Both the position numbers and the translations under genes were made by a program. The notes beneath the pieces were generated by a model, which saw only the letters and a list, made by a program, of their open reading frames with translations, ran no database searches and was not told the DNA's origin. A stretch of 18,585 nt of DNA from JBQTIM01 sp052388135 (GTDB lineage Bacteria > Elusimicrobiota > Elusimicrobia > FEN-1173). Each line of letters starts with the position of its first letter. The first letter of the stretch is position 1. Below are positions 1 through 5,930 of this stretch, in pieces. The stretch covers positions 1 to 18,585 of the forward strand of contig JBQTIM010000055.1 of assembly GCA_052388135.1 (NCBI GenBank), written 5' to 3'.

Positions 1-905
1 ATGCGCTGTTCCGGAAAAAGCTTCAGGACGTTGCCCTCGACCTGGCTCGTGAAACGCCCCTGGTCCAGCTTCGCCAGACCCTTCATGTTCTGCCGGGGGT
101 TCAGGGGGTCGGAGAAATAGACCGCCACGGATTGGGGCTTGTCCTGCAGGGCCTTCACCTCCATCACCTTAAAGTCGCTTTGGGCCGGCACCTCCACCTC
201 CTGTGTCTCTGACCGTTCGGCGCCGATGCGCTTACCCTCCCAAGTCAGCTTCAGGGTCTGGGCGTCCTTCTGCCGGTGGATTCCGCTGACGGTAAAGGCG
301 TGGGCGGTGCCGTTTTCCTCATGGGTCCACTGGACGGCCGGAGACTGGCCGGACAGTTCCGCGGAAAGCATTTTCTCCACCTTCTCGACTTCGGCCGTGT
401 CTGCGGTGACCAGCCTGCCCTTCAACACCCACTCTCTTTCCACGGCTTCATTGGCGATGAGGCCGTCCAGGGCTACACTGAAATCCTGGGCCAAAACCTG
501 GAACGTGAACTCGAAATCCGGCGTCTTGGCGGGAATTCCCGGAACTTGGTCCGCCGTCAGCCGGACGAGATAGTGGGCGCCTGGCTCCAAGTCCCCCTTG
601 GGGATTAACACGATTTCCCTCGGACCCGCGATCACCGGCACCCCATCTATTCCGGGCTTAATGTTCAGGAGGCGCTTGGCTTCTTTTCCCTCCCGCTCCT
701 TTGGGAAAATATCCGCCTGGAACTGAATGTAAATCTTGCTTTTCCGGGAAACCAGGCCGGAGGTGTGGCCGGCGATAAAGTTACGCCACACGGGGTCCGC
801 GGGCCGGACTTCAGGCTTCTTAGCCGTGCGTTGGCAGGCCGGGAAAGACAAGGTCAGGAACAGGAGAATGAAGGAAGACAGAAAACGGTGGGCTCGATAT
901 CGCAT
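1..905 (-). CDS. Bacterial alpha-2-macroglobulin-like lipoprotein, N-terminal part (runs off the window)
   Basis: The minus strand is open from ATG (complement of 903-905) to the window edge, 301 complete codons without a stop. The product starts MRYRAHRFLSSFILLFLTLS, a basic then hydrophobic signal peptide ending FPAC, a weak lipobox that suggests a lipid-anchored protein. The mature part begins with a beta-rich stretch (VWRNFIAGHTSGLVSRKSKI, then YIQF) that resembles the first macroglobulin/Ig-like domain of bacterial alpha-2-macroglobulins; those proteins are usually over 1,500 residues, so most of this one lies outside. Family members act as periplasmic protease traps, often with a PbpC-type transglycosylase as partner; none is visible here. 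GAGG lies 5 bases before the ATG. Base composition is less GC-rich than the operons to the right. The thioester motif is off the window, so the family call rests on N-terminal resemblance; another large Ig-repeat surface protein is possible. Confidence 0.6.
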   Translation of the reverse strand, partial: MRYRAHRFLSSFILLFLTLSFPACQRTAKKPEVRPADPVWRNFIAGHTSGLVSRKSKIYIQFQADIFPKEREGKEAKRLLNIKPGIDGVPVIAGPREIVLIPKGDLEPGAHYLVRLTADQVPGIPAKTPDFEFTFQVLAQDFSVALDGLIANEAVEREWVLKGRLVTADTAEVEKVEKMLSAELSGQSPAVQWTHEENGTAHAFTVSGIHRQKDAQTLKLTWEGKRIGAERSETQEVEVPAQSDFKVMEVKALQDKPQSVAVYFSDPLNPRQNMKGLAKLDQGRFTSQVEGNVLKLFPEQR

Positions 906-958
906 GAAGACCTCGCTTAAAGCGTGATGAAAGCCGCGTGGGAAACCTTGTCGCGGCC

Positions 959-964
959 ATTATA
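959..964 (-). promoter_or_regulatory. Probable -10 box for the alpha-2-macroglobulin gene
   Basis: The complement reads TATAAT, a perfect -10, giving a 5' leader of about 45-50 nt before the ATG at 905. No convincing -35 hexamer is seen 16-18 bases upstream. The call rests on the perfect hexamer and on its position in the AT-rich divergent intergenic region. Confidence 0.4.
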
Positions 965-1101
965 CATTTTGCCCAAAGGAAAAAAGGATGGAAATCAAAT
1001 AACATTGTCCCCTTATCAACCAACTTCGGTGTTCTTTGTCCAGCATTTTTAGACTTAGCTATTTTCCATTCAATGAGAATTTTATTTAGGCTTGGCGACT
1101 A

Positions 1102-1116
1102 ACAAGACTCTCTTGT
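1102..1116. promoter_or_regulatory. Dyad overlapping the -35 of the sulfate operon (possible operator)
   Basis: ACAAGA-CTC-TCTTGT is a perfect 6+3+6 inverted repeat whose right arm covers the first four bases of the proposed -35 (TTGTGA, 1113-1118). A repressor bound here would block RNA polymerase. It is short and could be chance; no regulator gene is visible in the window. Confidence 0.3.
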
Positions 1117-1142
1117 GAAAAGGCGGGGATTTGGGTTATAAT
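1113..1142 (+). promoter_or_regulatory. Promoter of the sulfate operon
   Basis: TTGTGA (1113-1118), an 18-base spacer and a perfect TATAAT (1137-1142). Transcription would start near 1149, leaving a structured leader of about 139 nt before sbp. It faces away from the alpha-2-macroglobulin gene. Confidence 0.65.
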
Positions 1143-1148
1143 GGGTAG

Positions 1149-1287
1149 GTAATTTTTACCGGCGAGGCTTTAAGGACCAACTTGCCCCGGCCGGTCCCTT
1201 TGCGGGACGAACAGGGCGCTAAAGCGGTGCGACGATTTCCTTCCGGGTTGGAATGTCCCGTGCCGCTTTCAGGCACGGGATTTTTTT
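1149..1287 (+). ncRNA. Structured leader of the sulfate operon: candidate riboswitch/attenuator of unrecognised class
   Basis: Non-coding leader between the promoter and sbp. Hairpins seen: GGTAA/TTACC (1148-1160); GGCGAG/CTTGCC (1161-1166 with 1181-1186) with a 14-nt loop; GTCCC/GGGAC (1194-1198 with 1204-1208); and the terminator (1256-1280). Two exclusive alternatives are visible. AAAGCGGTGCG (1221-1231) pairs with CGTGCCGCTTT (1259-1269), 11 pairs including two G-U, which would destroy the terminator. GCTTTA in the second hairpin loop (1167-1172) pairs with TAAAGC (1220-1225), a pseudoknot that would take bases away from the antiterminator. The SAM-I core, T-box and c-di-GMP signatures were looked for by eye and not seen. 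The ligand is unknown; a reduced-sulfur metabolite is a guess from the genes controlled. Confidence 0.55.
1256..1287 (+). terminator. Intrinsic terminator abutting the sbp start codon
   Basis: A perfect 9-bp stem TCCCGTGCC/GGCACGGGA (1256-1264, 1272-1280) with a 7-nt loop, followed by seven T (1281-1287). The next base is the A of the sbp ATG. A terminator here cannot serve an upstream gene, because the upstream gene is divergent, so it must act by attenuation. Its 3' arm also holds the only purine-rich stretch (GGGA) upstream of the ATG, so the hairpin could hide the ribosome site as well. Confidence 0.8.
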
Positions 1288-2331
1288 ATGAGAATATTGC
1301 GGCTTATCGTTGCGGCGCTTTTCCTCTCCTTGGGGGCGGCGGTTTTTCTGCGGGCGCGCGCGCCCGGCGGGGCGGAGAAGCGCGTGCTGACTTTGGGGGC
1401 CTACACGGCGCCGCGGGAAGCGTTCCGCCGCATCATTCCCTTGTTTCAGACGGAGTGGTTCGAAAAAACCGGCTCGCGCGTGGAGGTGCGGGAATCTTAT
1501 TTGGGGAGCGGGGCGCAGTCGCGGGCCATCGCGGCGGGGTTCGAGGCGGACGTGACGGTGCTGGCGCTGGAGGCGGACGTGGCGCGCCTGCGGGAGGCGG
1601 GGCTGATCACCCGGGATGGGACCGAGGGGCCTTACGGGGGGATCGTGGCGGAGTCGCGGGTGGCTTTCGCGGTGCCGCGGGGGAACCCCAAAAACCTGCG
1701 CGGCTGGGCGGATTTGGCGCGGCCGGGGCTGGAGCTGGTGACGCCCAACCCCAAGACCTCCGGCGGGGCGCAGTGGAATTTTTTGGCGGTTTACGAGGCG
1801 GCGCGGAGGGGTTGCGCGGATGGATTTTCCGCCGACGAGGCGGGGGCGGCGGCTTTCGCGCGGGCCTTGTGGAAGAACGTGACGGTGATGGACAAGGGGG
1901 CGCGGGAGTCCATCCTCACCTTTGAGCGCGGGCTGGGGGACGCGGCGCTGACTTACGAGAACGAGGTTTTGTTGGGGCGCCGCGCGGGGGAGAATTACGA
2001 GCTGGTGGTGCCGTCGTGCTCCGTGGTGATCGAGATTCCGGCGGCGGTGGTGGACGTTTACGCCGACAAGCACGGCGCGCGAGCGGAGGCCGAGGCATTC
2101 GTAGAGTTTTTGACGGGGCCGGCGGCCCAGCGGATTTTCGCGGAAGAGGGTTTTCGGCCGGTGGAGCCGGGGGCGGCGCGGGAGTTCGCGGAAAAGTTCG
2201 CGCCGTCGCCTGGAGCGTGGCGCGCGGCGGAGCTGGGCGGCTGGGAACAGGCAGGGCCGGCGTTCTTCGGGCCGGGCGGGATTTATGAGCGCGTTCTCGC
2301 CGACGTTCACGCGCGCGGAGGGGCGCGGTGA
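1288..2331 (+). CDS. sbp: Sulfate ABC transporter, periplasmic substrate-binding protein
   Basis: Binds sulfate (or thiosulfate) in the periplasm and delivers it to the CysTWA permease. The 347-residue product starts with a signal peptide (MRILRLIVAALFLSLGAA) and carries the hallmarks of the Sbp/CysP family: YLGSGAQSRAIAAGFEADV, where the family has YGGSGxQ(A)RAV..GLEADV; TSGGAQWNFL; and FERGLGDAALTYENEV. Length matches the family. The ATG at 1288 follows the T-tract of a terminator directly, and no ordinary Shine-Dalgarno is present; GGGA seven bases upstream is the best available. The signal peptide makes a later start unlikely. The stop overlaps the GTG of cysT. Alanine and glycine codons end mostly in G, unlike cysA downstream. 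Sbp and CysP cannot be separated by eye. Confidence 0.93.
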   Translation: MRILRLIVAALFLSLGAAVFLRARAPGGAEKRVLTLGAYTAPREAFRRIIPLFQTEWFEKTGSRVEVRESYLGSGAQSRAIAAGFEADVTVLALEADVARLREAGLITRDGTEGPYGGIVAESRVAFAVPRGNPKNLRGWADLARPGLELVTPNPKTSGGAQWNFLAVYEAARRGCADGFSADEAGAAAFARALWKNVTVMDKGARESILTFERGLGDAALTYENEVLLGRRAGENYELVVPSCSVVIEIPAAVVDVYADKHGARAEAEAFVEFLTGPAAQRIFAEEGFRPVEPGAAREFAEKFAPSPGAWRAAELGGWEQAGPAFFGPGGIYERVLADVHARGGAR

Positions 2332-3161
2332 GCGCGCGGGCGGAGGCGCTTTCGCGCGCGCGCTGGGGCGCTCCGCTTTTGCGGGGCACGGCGGTTTCCT
2401 ATTTGGCGTTTTTCCTAATTATCCCCTTGGCGGCTCTGGCGGGGGATGGGTTTCGGGAAGGGCTGAGGGGGTTTTGGTCGGCCTTGAACCAGCCGGCGGC
2501 CCGGCACGCTTTTTTTCTTACCCTGTGGACGGGCGCGGCCATGACGGCCGTCAACGTTGTGATGGGCACGCTGACGGCTTACGTTTTGGTGCGGTATGAA
2601 TTTCCGGGCAAGCGGCTGGTGAACAGCCTGATCGACCTGCCCTTCGCGGTGCCCACGCTGGTGACGGGCGTGATGCTGGCCACCCTTTACGGGCCGCACC
2701 GGGCGCTGGGGGCGTGGCTGAGGGAGGCCTGGGGCTGGCGGATCCTTTATTCTCCGTCGGGGATCATTTTGGCGCTGTTGTTCGTGTCGCTGCCGCTGGT
2801 GGTGCGGGCGGTGCAGCCGGTGCTTTTGGAGGTGGACCCCGACGAGGAAGAGGCGGCGCGCAGTTTGGGCGCGTCGGGCTGGACGGTTTTTTTTCGCGTG
2901 CTTCTGCCGGCGATTTTGCCCGGCGTGGCGGCGGGAGCGCTGTTGTCTTTCGCGCGGGCGCTGGGGGAGTTCGGGTCCATCGTGGTGGTGGCGGGGAACT
3001 ACCCGTTCCGTTCGCAAACGGCGGCGGTTTACGTGCTGGGCGAAATTGAGTCGGAAAACCAGCTGGGGGCCAGCGCGGTGTCTCTGGCGTTGGTGGCCGT
3101 TTCCTTCGCGCTGGTCTTGGCGGCGGATTATTGGCAGAGCCGGCGCGAGAAGAAACGGTGA
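2328..3161 (+). CDS. cysT: Sulfate ABC transporter, permease subunit CysT
   Basis: One of the two inner-membrane channel subunits for sulfate import; pairs with CysW and is driven by CysA. The 277-residue protein has about six hydrophobic segments, starting SYLAFFLIIPLAALAG near residue 24. It carries the EAA loop that docks on the ATPase at about residues 170-195 (EEEAARSLGASGWTVFFRVL, followed by LPAILPG). ALGEFGSIVVVAGN is typical of the CysT/CysW group. The GTG start at 2328 overlaps the sbp stop (GTGA), with GGAGGGG four bases upstream. First permease after the binding protein is the usual CysT position. Confidence 0.93.
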   Translation: MSARAEALSRARWGAPLLRGTAVSYLAFFLIIPLAALAGDGFREGLRGFWSALNQPAARHAFFLTLWTGAAMTAVNVVMGTLTAYVLVRYEFPGKRLVNSLIDLPFAVPTLVTGVMLATLYGPHRALGAWLREAWGWRILYSPSGIILALLFVSLPLVVRAVQPVLLEVDPDEEEAARSLGASGWTVFFRVLLPAILPGVAAGALLSFARALGEFGSIVVVAGNYPFRSQTAAVYVLGEIESENQLGASAVSLALVAVSFALVLAADYWQSRREKKR

Positions 3162-3994
3162 GCGGCGCGGCGCCTCTGCCTTTGCACCGTTCGTCGCCCT
3201 GGCCGCGGCGCGCGCTCATCGGCGTCATGCTGGCGTATTTGTCCATCCTTCTGTTGGCGCCTCTGGCCGAACTGGCGCGGGGCGCGTTTAAAGAGGGCGC
3301 GGGCGCCTTGTGGGAGGCCCTGAACCGGCCCGACGTTCTCCACGCGTTCAAGCTGACGCTGTGGCTGGCGCTGGGCGCGGTGGCGGTGAATTCCGTCTTC
3401 GGCTTGGCCGTGGCCTGGGTGCTGGTGAAGCAGAGGTTTCCGGGCCGGCGCTTTTTGAACGCGCTGGTGGACCTGCCCTTCGCCGTGTCGCCGGTGGTGG
3501 CGGGCTACATGCTGATTTTGTTGTTCGGTCGGGCCGGGTGGCTGTCGGGCTTGACCCAGGGGCTGGGCATCCAGGTGGTGTTTTCCTGGCCGGGGATGCT
3601 GTTGGCCACCATTTTCGCGTCCCTGCCTTTCGTGGTGCGGGAAGTGATGCCGGTTCTGCAGGAGTTCGGCGCCGACCAGGAGGAAGCCGCCGCCACCCTG
3701 GGGGCGGATCGCTGGCAGACTTTTTGGCGCGTCACATTGCCGGGCATCCGCTGGGGGCTTCTCTACGGGGTGACGTTGACGCTGGCGCGGTCCATCGGCG
3801 AGTTCGGCGCGGTTTACGTGGTGAGCGGCGCCGTGGCGGGCCACACGGAAACGGCCACGCTGTTCATTTTCCGCGCCATGGACGAGCGGCAATACGTGGC
3901 GGCCTTCGGCGTGTCGTTGGCGCTGGCGTTTTTCTCGTTTCTGATTTTATCCGCCATGCAGGCCGTGGCGAAACGGGGAACCCATGAGCATTGA
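3158..3994 (+). CDS. cysW: Sulfate ABC transporter, permease subunit CysW
   Basis: Second channel subunit of the sulfate importer. A hydrophobic core with about six spanning segments, and an EAA loop at about residues 170-192 (GADQEEAAATLGADRWQTFW) ahead of the family motif ARSIGEFGAVYVVSG. DLPFAVSPVVAGYMLILLFG matches CysW. I choose GTG at 3158, which overlaps the cysT stop as in sbp/cysT, giving 278 residues. The frame stays open to an earlier TTG at 3131, but that would overlap cysT by 31 bases and add a hydrophilic MAEPAREET that the family does not need. The 3' end overlaps cysA by 11 bases. Confidence 0.92.
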   Translation: MSGAAPLPLHRSSPWPRRALIGVMLAYLSILLLAPLAELARGAFKEGAGALWEALNRPDVLHAFKLTLWLALGAVAVNSVFGLAVAWVLVKQRFPGRRFLNALVDLPFAVSPVVAGYMLILLFGRAGWLSGLTQGLGIQVVFSWPGMLLATIFASLPFVVREVMPVLQEFGADQEEAAATLGADRWQTFWRVTLPGIRWGLLYGVTLTLARSIGEFGAVYVVSGAVAGHTETATLFIFRAMDERQYVAAFGVSLALAFFSFLILSAMQAVAKRGTHEH

Positions 3995-5021
3995 AGTGAG
4001 AAACCTCACCAAGAAGTTCAACGGCTTTACCGCCGTGGAGGGCGTGAACTTTCAGCTGGGCACCGGCGAGCTGGTGGCCCTGCTGGGGCCCTCGGGCTCG
4101 GGCAAGAGCACCTTGCTGCGCATGATCGCGGGCCTGGAGATGCCGGATTCCGGCGACATCCGCTTGACGGGCGAAGAGGCCACGTTCCTGGCGGCCCGCG
4201 AGCGCAACGTGGGCTTCGTGTTCCAGCATTACGCGCTCTTCAAGCATATGACGGTGCGCGACAACATCGCCTTCGGCCTGCGGGTGCGCGGCACGCCGCC
4301 CGCCGAGGCCGCCGCCCGGGTGGAAGAACTGCTAAAATTGGTTCAGCTGGAGGGCCTGGACGGGCGTTACCCCTCCCAGCTTTCCGGCGGGCAGCGCCAG
4401 CGCGTGGCCCTGGCCCGGGCCTTGGCGCCCCGGCCCAAAGTTTTGCTTTTGGACGAGCCTTTCGGCGCGCTGGACGCCAAGGTGCGGGAGGAGCTGCGGG
4501 CCTGGATCCGCCGCCTGCACGAGGAAAGCCGCATCACCACGCTCTTCGTGACCCACGATCAGAACGAGGCGCTGGAGGTGGCCAACCGCATCCTCATCAT
4601 GCACCGGGGCAAGATCGAGCAAGAGGGCACGCCCCTGGAGATTTTCGACCACCCGGCCACGCGGTTCGTGGCGCAGTTCGTGGGCGAGACGAATTACATC
4701 GAGACGGAGCTGTCCCAGCCGGAGCTGGCCTTGTGGGGGCCCTTCCGGTTCACCGTCGGCGGTTTTCCCGTGGGCCAAAAGGTGCGGATTTATTTTCGGC
4801 CCAACGACGTCTACGTGAGCACCGCGGCCGAAACTTTGCAGGTGAAGGCGCAGATTTTGAAAGTGCGCTTCCGCGGGCCGTCCATGGAGCTGCTGCTGGA
4901 CGTGGGCGACGGCAAGCGCGTCACGGCCCACGTGCCCAAGGGCGTGTCCCTAGCCAGCGGGTTCGAGGAGGGCCGCGCGGTGTTCGTCGGAATCACCGCG
5001 TTCCACGCGTTTCCGGTTTAG
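3984..5021 (+). CDS. cysA: Sulfate/thiosulfate ABC transporter ATPase CysA
   Basis: Hydrolyses ATP to power sulfate import; sits on the inner face of the membrane against CysT and CysW. The 345-residue product has Walker A GPSGSGKST (35-43), the ABC signature LSGGQ (133-137), Walker B VLLLDEP (153-159), the H-loop histidine in FVTHDQ (H191), and a C-terminal regulatory extension from about residue 240 with a TOBE-like fold, as expected for CysA. The start overlaps the end of cysW. Codon choice switches here from G-ending to C-ending alanine and glycine codons compared with sbp, cysT and cysW. Confidence 0.95.
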   Translation: MSIEVRNLTKKFNGFTAVEGVNFQLGTGELVALLGPSGSGKSTLLRMIAGLEMPDSGDIRLTGEEATFLAARERNVGFVFQHYALFKHMTVRDNIAFGLRVRGTPPAEAAARVEELLKLVQLEGLDGRYPSQLSGGQRQRVALARALAPRPKVLLLDEPFGALDAKVREELRAWIRRLHEESRITTLFVTHDQNEALEVANRILIMHRGKIEQEGTPLEIFDHPATRFVAQFVGETNYIETELSQPELALWGPFRFTVGGFPVGQKVRIYFRPNDVYVSTAAETLQVKAQILKVRFRGPSMELLLDVGDGKRVTAHVPKGVSLASGFEEGRAVFVGITAFHAFPV

Positions 5022-5041
5022 ATTTTTATCGCTTCCAATAC

Positions 5042-5057
5042 GCCCGGCTCGCCGGGC
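5042..5057 (+). repeat. GC hairpin between cysA and cysC
   Basis: GCCCGGC-TC-GCCGGGC is a perfect 7+2+7 inverted repeat, so a very stable stem with an effective four-base loop. No T-tract follows and the cysC ribosome site is only five bases further on (5063-5068), so it is more likely an mRNA stability or processing element than a terminator. Confidence 0.5.
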
Positions 5058-5074
5058 CCATTAAGGAGTTTTCC

Positions 5075-5692
5075 ATGTCCAACGTTCAAGACGCCCCCAA
5101 AAGCCAAAACATCGTCTGGCATCACGGCAAGCTGACGGAAGAGGACCGGGCCAAGAAGCTCGGCCAGAAGGGAGCCGTGGTGTGGTTCACGGGTTTGTCC
5201 GGGTCGGGCAAGTCCACGGTGGCCCGGGAGCTGGAGCTGGCCCTGGTGGAGAACGGCATCAACGCCGCCGTGCTGGACGGAGACAACATCCGCCACGGGC
5301 TCAACAAGAACCTGGGCTTTTCCCCCGCCGACCGCACGGAGAACATCCGCCGCATCGGCGAAGTGGCCAAGCTGTTCGCGCAGAACAACGTCGTCGCCAT
5401 CACCGCCTTCATTTCCCCCTACAAGGCTGACCGGGACGCCGTGCGGGCGCTGCTGCCCGAAGGCCAGTTCCTGGAAATCCTGTGCAACGCGTCGCTGGAA
5501 GTGTGCGAGTCGCGCGACACCAAGGGCCTGTATAAGAAGGCCCGCGCGGGGCAGATTCCCGAGTTCACCGGCATCTCCGCCCCCTACGAGGCGCCGGAGA
5601 AAGCCGAGCTGGTTTTGGAGTCCGGCAAGGAAACTTTGGAGGAAAGCACGCGGCGGGTTTTGAAACTTTTGCAGGAGAAGGGGATTATATAA
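5075..5692 (+). CDS. cysC: Adenylylsulfate (APS) kinase
   Basis: Phosphorylates APS to PAPS in the cytoplasm using ATP. The 205-residue protein shows the P-loop GLSGSGKST (40-48), the APS-binding block LDGDNIRHGLNKNLGFSPADR (from residue 67; RTENIRR follows), FISPY with the serine that is phosphorylated as an intermediate in some homologues (S114), and DTKGLYKKARAG plus IPEFTGISAPYEAP, the lid and substrate motifs of CysC. Length matches stand-alone CysC rather than the CysN-CysC fusion. AAGGAG at 5063-5068, six bases before the ATG, fixes the start. It is the last gene before a hairpin terminator and probably shares the transcript with sbp-cysTWA. ATP sulfurylase, which makes its substrate, is not in the window. 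Confidence 0.95.
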   Translation: MSNVQDAPKSQNIVWHHGKLTEEDRAKKLGQKGAVVWFTGLSGSGKSTVARELELALVENGINAAVLDGDNIRHGLNKNLGFSPADRTENIRRIGEVAKLFAQNNVVAITAFISPYKADRDAVRALLPEGQFLEILCNASLEVCESRDTKGLYKKARAGQIPEFTGISAPYEAPEKAELVLESGKETLEESTRRVLKLLQEKGII

Positions 5693-5749
5693 AAGGAAAG
5701 GGCCCCTGCGGACAGGAGCCCTTTCTTCCAACCAGCACATCACTGACGA
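5688..5749 (-). ncRNA. Candidate ~60-nt small RNA antisense to the tRNA-Val anticodon arm
   Basis: On the minus strand a -35-like ATGGCA (5780-5785), an 18-base spacer and a perfect TATAAT (5756-5761) point to a start near 5749. The transcript would begin inside CATCGTCAGTGATGTGCT (complement of 5734-5751), an exact 18-nt antisense match to positions 23-40 of the neighbouring tRNA, and end at the hairpin 5694-5727 followed by CCTTTTATAT. Promoter, seed and terminator fit together in under 100 bases. No transcript evidence exists here; the promoter has only a partial -35, and the repeat may have arisen by a template switch. Confidence 0.35.
5694..5727. terminator. Bidirectional terminator between cysC and the tRNA locus
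   Basis: A long stem, 5694-5708 with 5713-5727 around a CGGA loop, has one C/A mismatch (C5704 opposite A5717). It begins two bases after the cysC stop. On the plus strand the downstream tract is T-poor (CTTCC); on the minus strand the stem is followed by CCTTTTATAT, a better terminator. It therefore probably ends minus-strand RNAs from the tRNA side as well as the sulfate mRNA. Confidence 0.65.
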
Positions 5750-5755
5750 TGCTTC

Positions 5756-5785
5756 ATTATACTCTCTTTTGTGGTTTCATGCCAT
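5756..5785 (-). promoter_or_regulatory. Putative promoter of the antisense small RNA
   Basis: Minus-strand ATGGCA (four of six -35 bases) and TATAAT (perfect -10), 18 bases apart, located in the AT-rich stretch between the tRNA trailer hairpin and the terminator at 5694-5727. Confidence 0.4.
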
Positions 5786-5795
5786 GAGATTTTTT

Positions 5796-5827
5796 CCGTC
5801 CGCACTGACGATCTGGAGGTCGGACGG
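5796..5827 (-). repeat. Hairpin whose 18-nt loop is an antisense copy of the tRNA anticodon arm and variable loop
   Basis: A perfect 7-bp stem CCGTCCG/CGGACGG (5796-5802, 5821-5827) encloses exactly 5803-5820, CACTGACGATCTGGAGGT. The tRNA reads CACTGACGAT-GA-TGGAGGT over positions 30-48, so the loop is the same sequence with C replacing GA. On the minus strand the hairpin lies six bases beyond the tRNA 3' end, and its loop is complementary to the anticodon arm of the same precursor. Confidence 0.75.
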
Positions 5828-5832
5828 ATATG

Positions 5833-5906
5833 CGCCTCGGATGGGATTTGAACCCACACCTCCATCATCGTCAGTGATGTGCTCTATCCAATTGAGCTAC
5901 CGGGGC
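5833..5906 (-). tRNA. tRNA-Val (anticodon GAC)
   Basis: Cloverleaf on the minus strand: acceptor GCCCCGG/CCGAGGC, then TA, D stem GCTC/GAGC with loop AATTGGATA, A26, anticodon stem CATCA/TGATG with loop CTGACGA (anticodon GAC, valine codons GTC/GTT), variable loop GAGGT, T stem GTGGG/CCCAT with TTCAAAT. Oddities: a C-A mismatch at acceptor pair 4-69, a G-U pair in the T stem, G rather than the usual A at discriminator position 73 of valine tRNAs, and no encoded CCA. Two further G-C pairs extend the acceptor stem into the flanks. It may be a working tRNA or a decaying one. Confidence 0.8.
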
Positions 5907-5922
5907 GCGGAATAGATATACA
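5892..5922 (+). promoter_or_regulatory. Weak possible promoter for cysH (would give a leaderless mRNA)
   Basis: TTGAGC (5892-5897), a 19-base spacer and TATACA (5917-5922). Transcription would start at about 5929-5931, on or just before the cysH ATG. No Shine-Dalgarno precedes that ATG, which fits a leaderless transcript. Spacing and hexamers are imperfect. Confidence 0.3.
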
Positions 5923-5930
5923 TAATTATT

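Larger units (their letters stand above)
5734..5883. repeat. 18-bp exact inverted repeat whose right copy is the tRNA anticodon arm
   Basis: Plus-strand AGCACATCACTGACGATG at 5734-5751 is the exact reverse complement of 5866-5883. The right copy is tRNA positions 23-40 (end of D stem, anticodon stem and loop). The core CACTGACGAT occurs a third time at 5803-5812, in the same orientation as the left copy. The 114 bases between the copies could in principle invert by recombination. Confidence 0.85.

Noticed and set aside
139..927. Plus-strand open frames over the first 900 bases
   Set aside because: The minus strand holds a continuous coding frame with signal peptide, ribosome site and -10 box; the plus-strand frames are short and lack domains.
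1149..1287. Known SAM-I, T-box or c-di-GMP riboswitch in the sulfate leader
   Set aside because: The conserved cores of these classes were searched for by eye and are absent; GCTAAA alone is too short to claim SAM-II.
3131..3157. TTG at 3131 as the CysW start
   Set aside because: It would overlap cysT by 31 bases; GTG at 3158 repeats the GTGA overlap used by sbp/cysT and gives the usual N-terminus.
5042..5057. Terminator between cysA and cysC
   Set aside because: The hairpin has no T-tract and lies immediately before the cysC ribosome site; the operon more likely continues to 5727.
5734..5812. CRISPR-like or phage att repeats
   Set aside because: Only two copies in one orientation of a 10-bp core, with no regular spacing, no cas genes and no integrase; both are better explained as copies of the tRNA anticodon arm.
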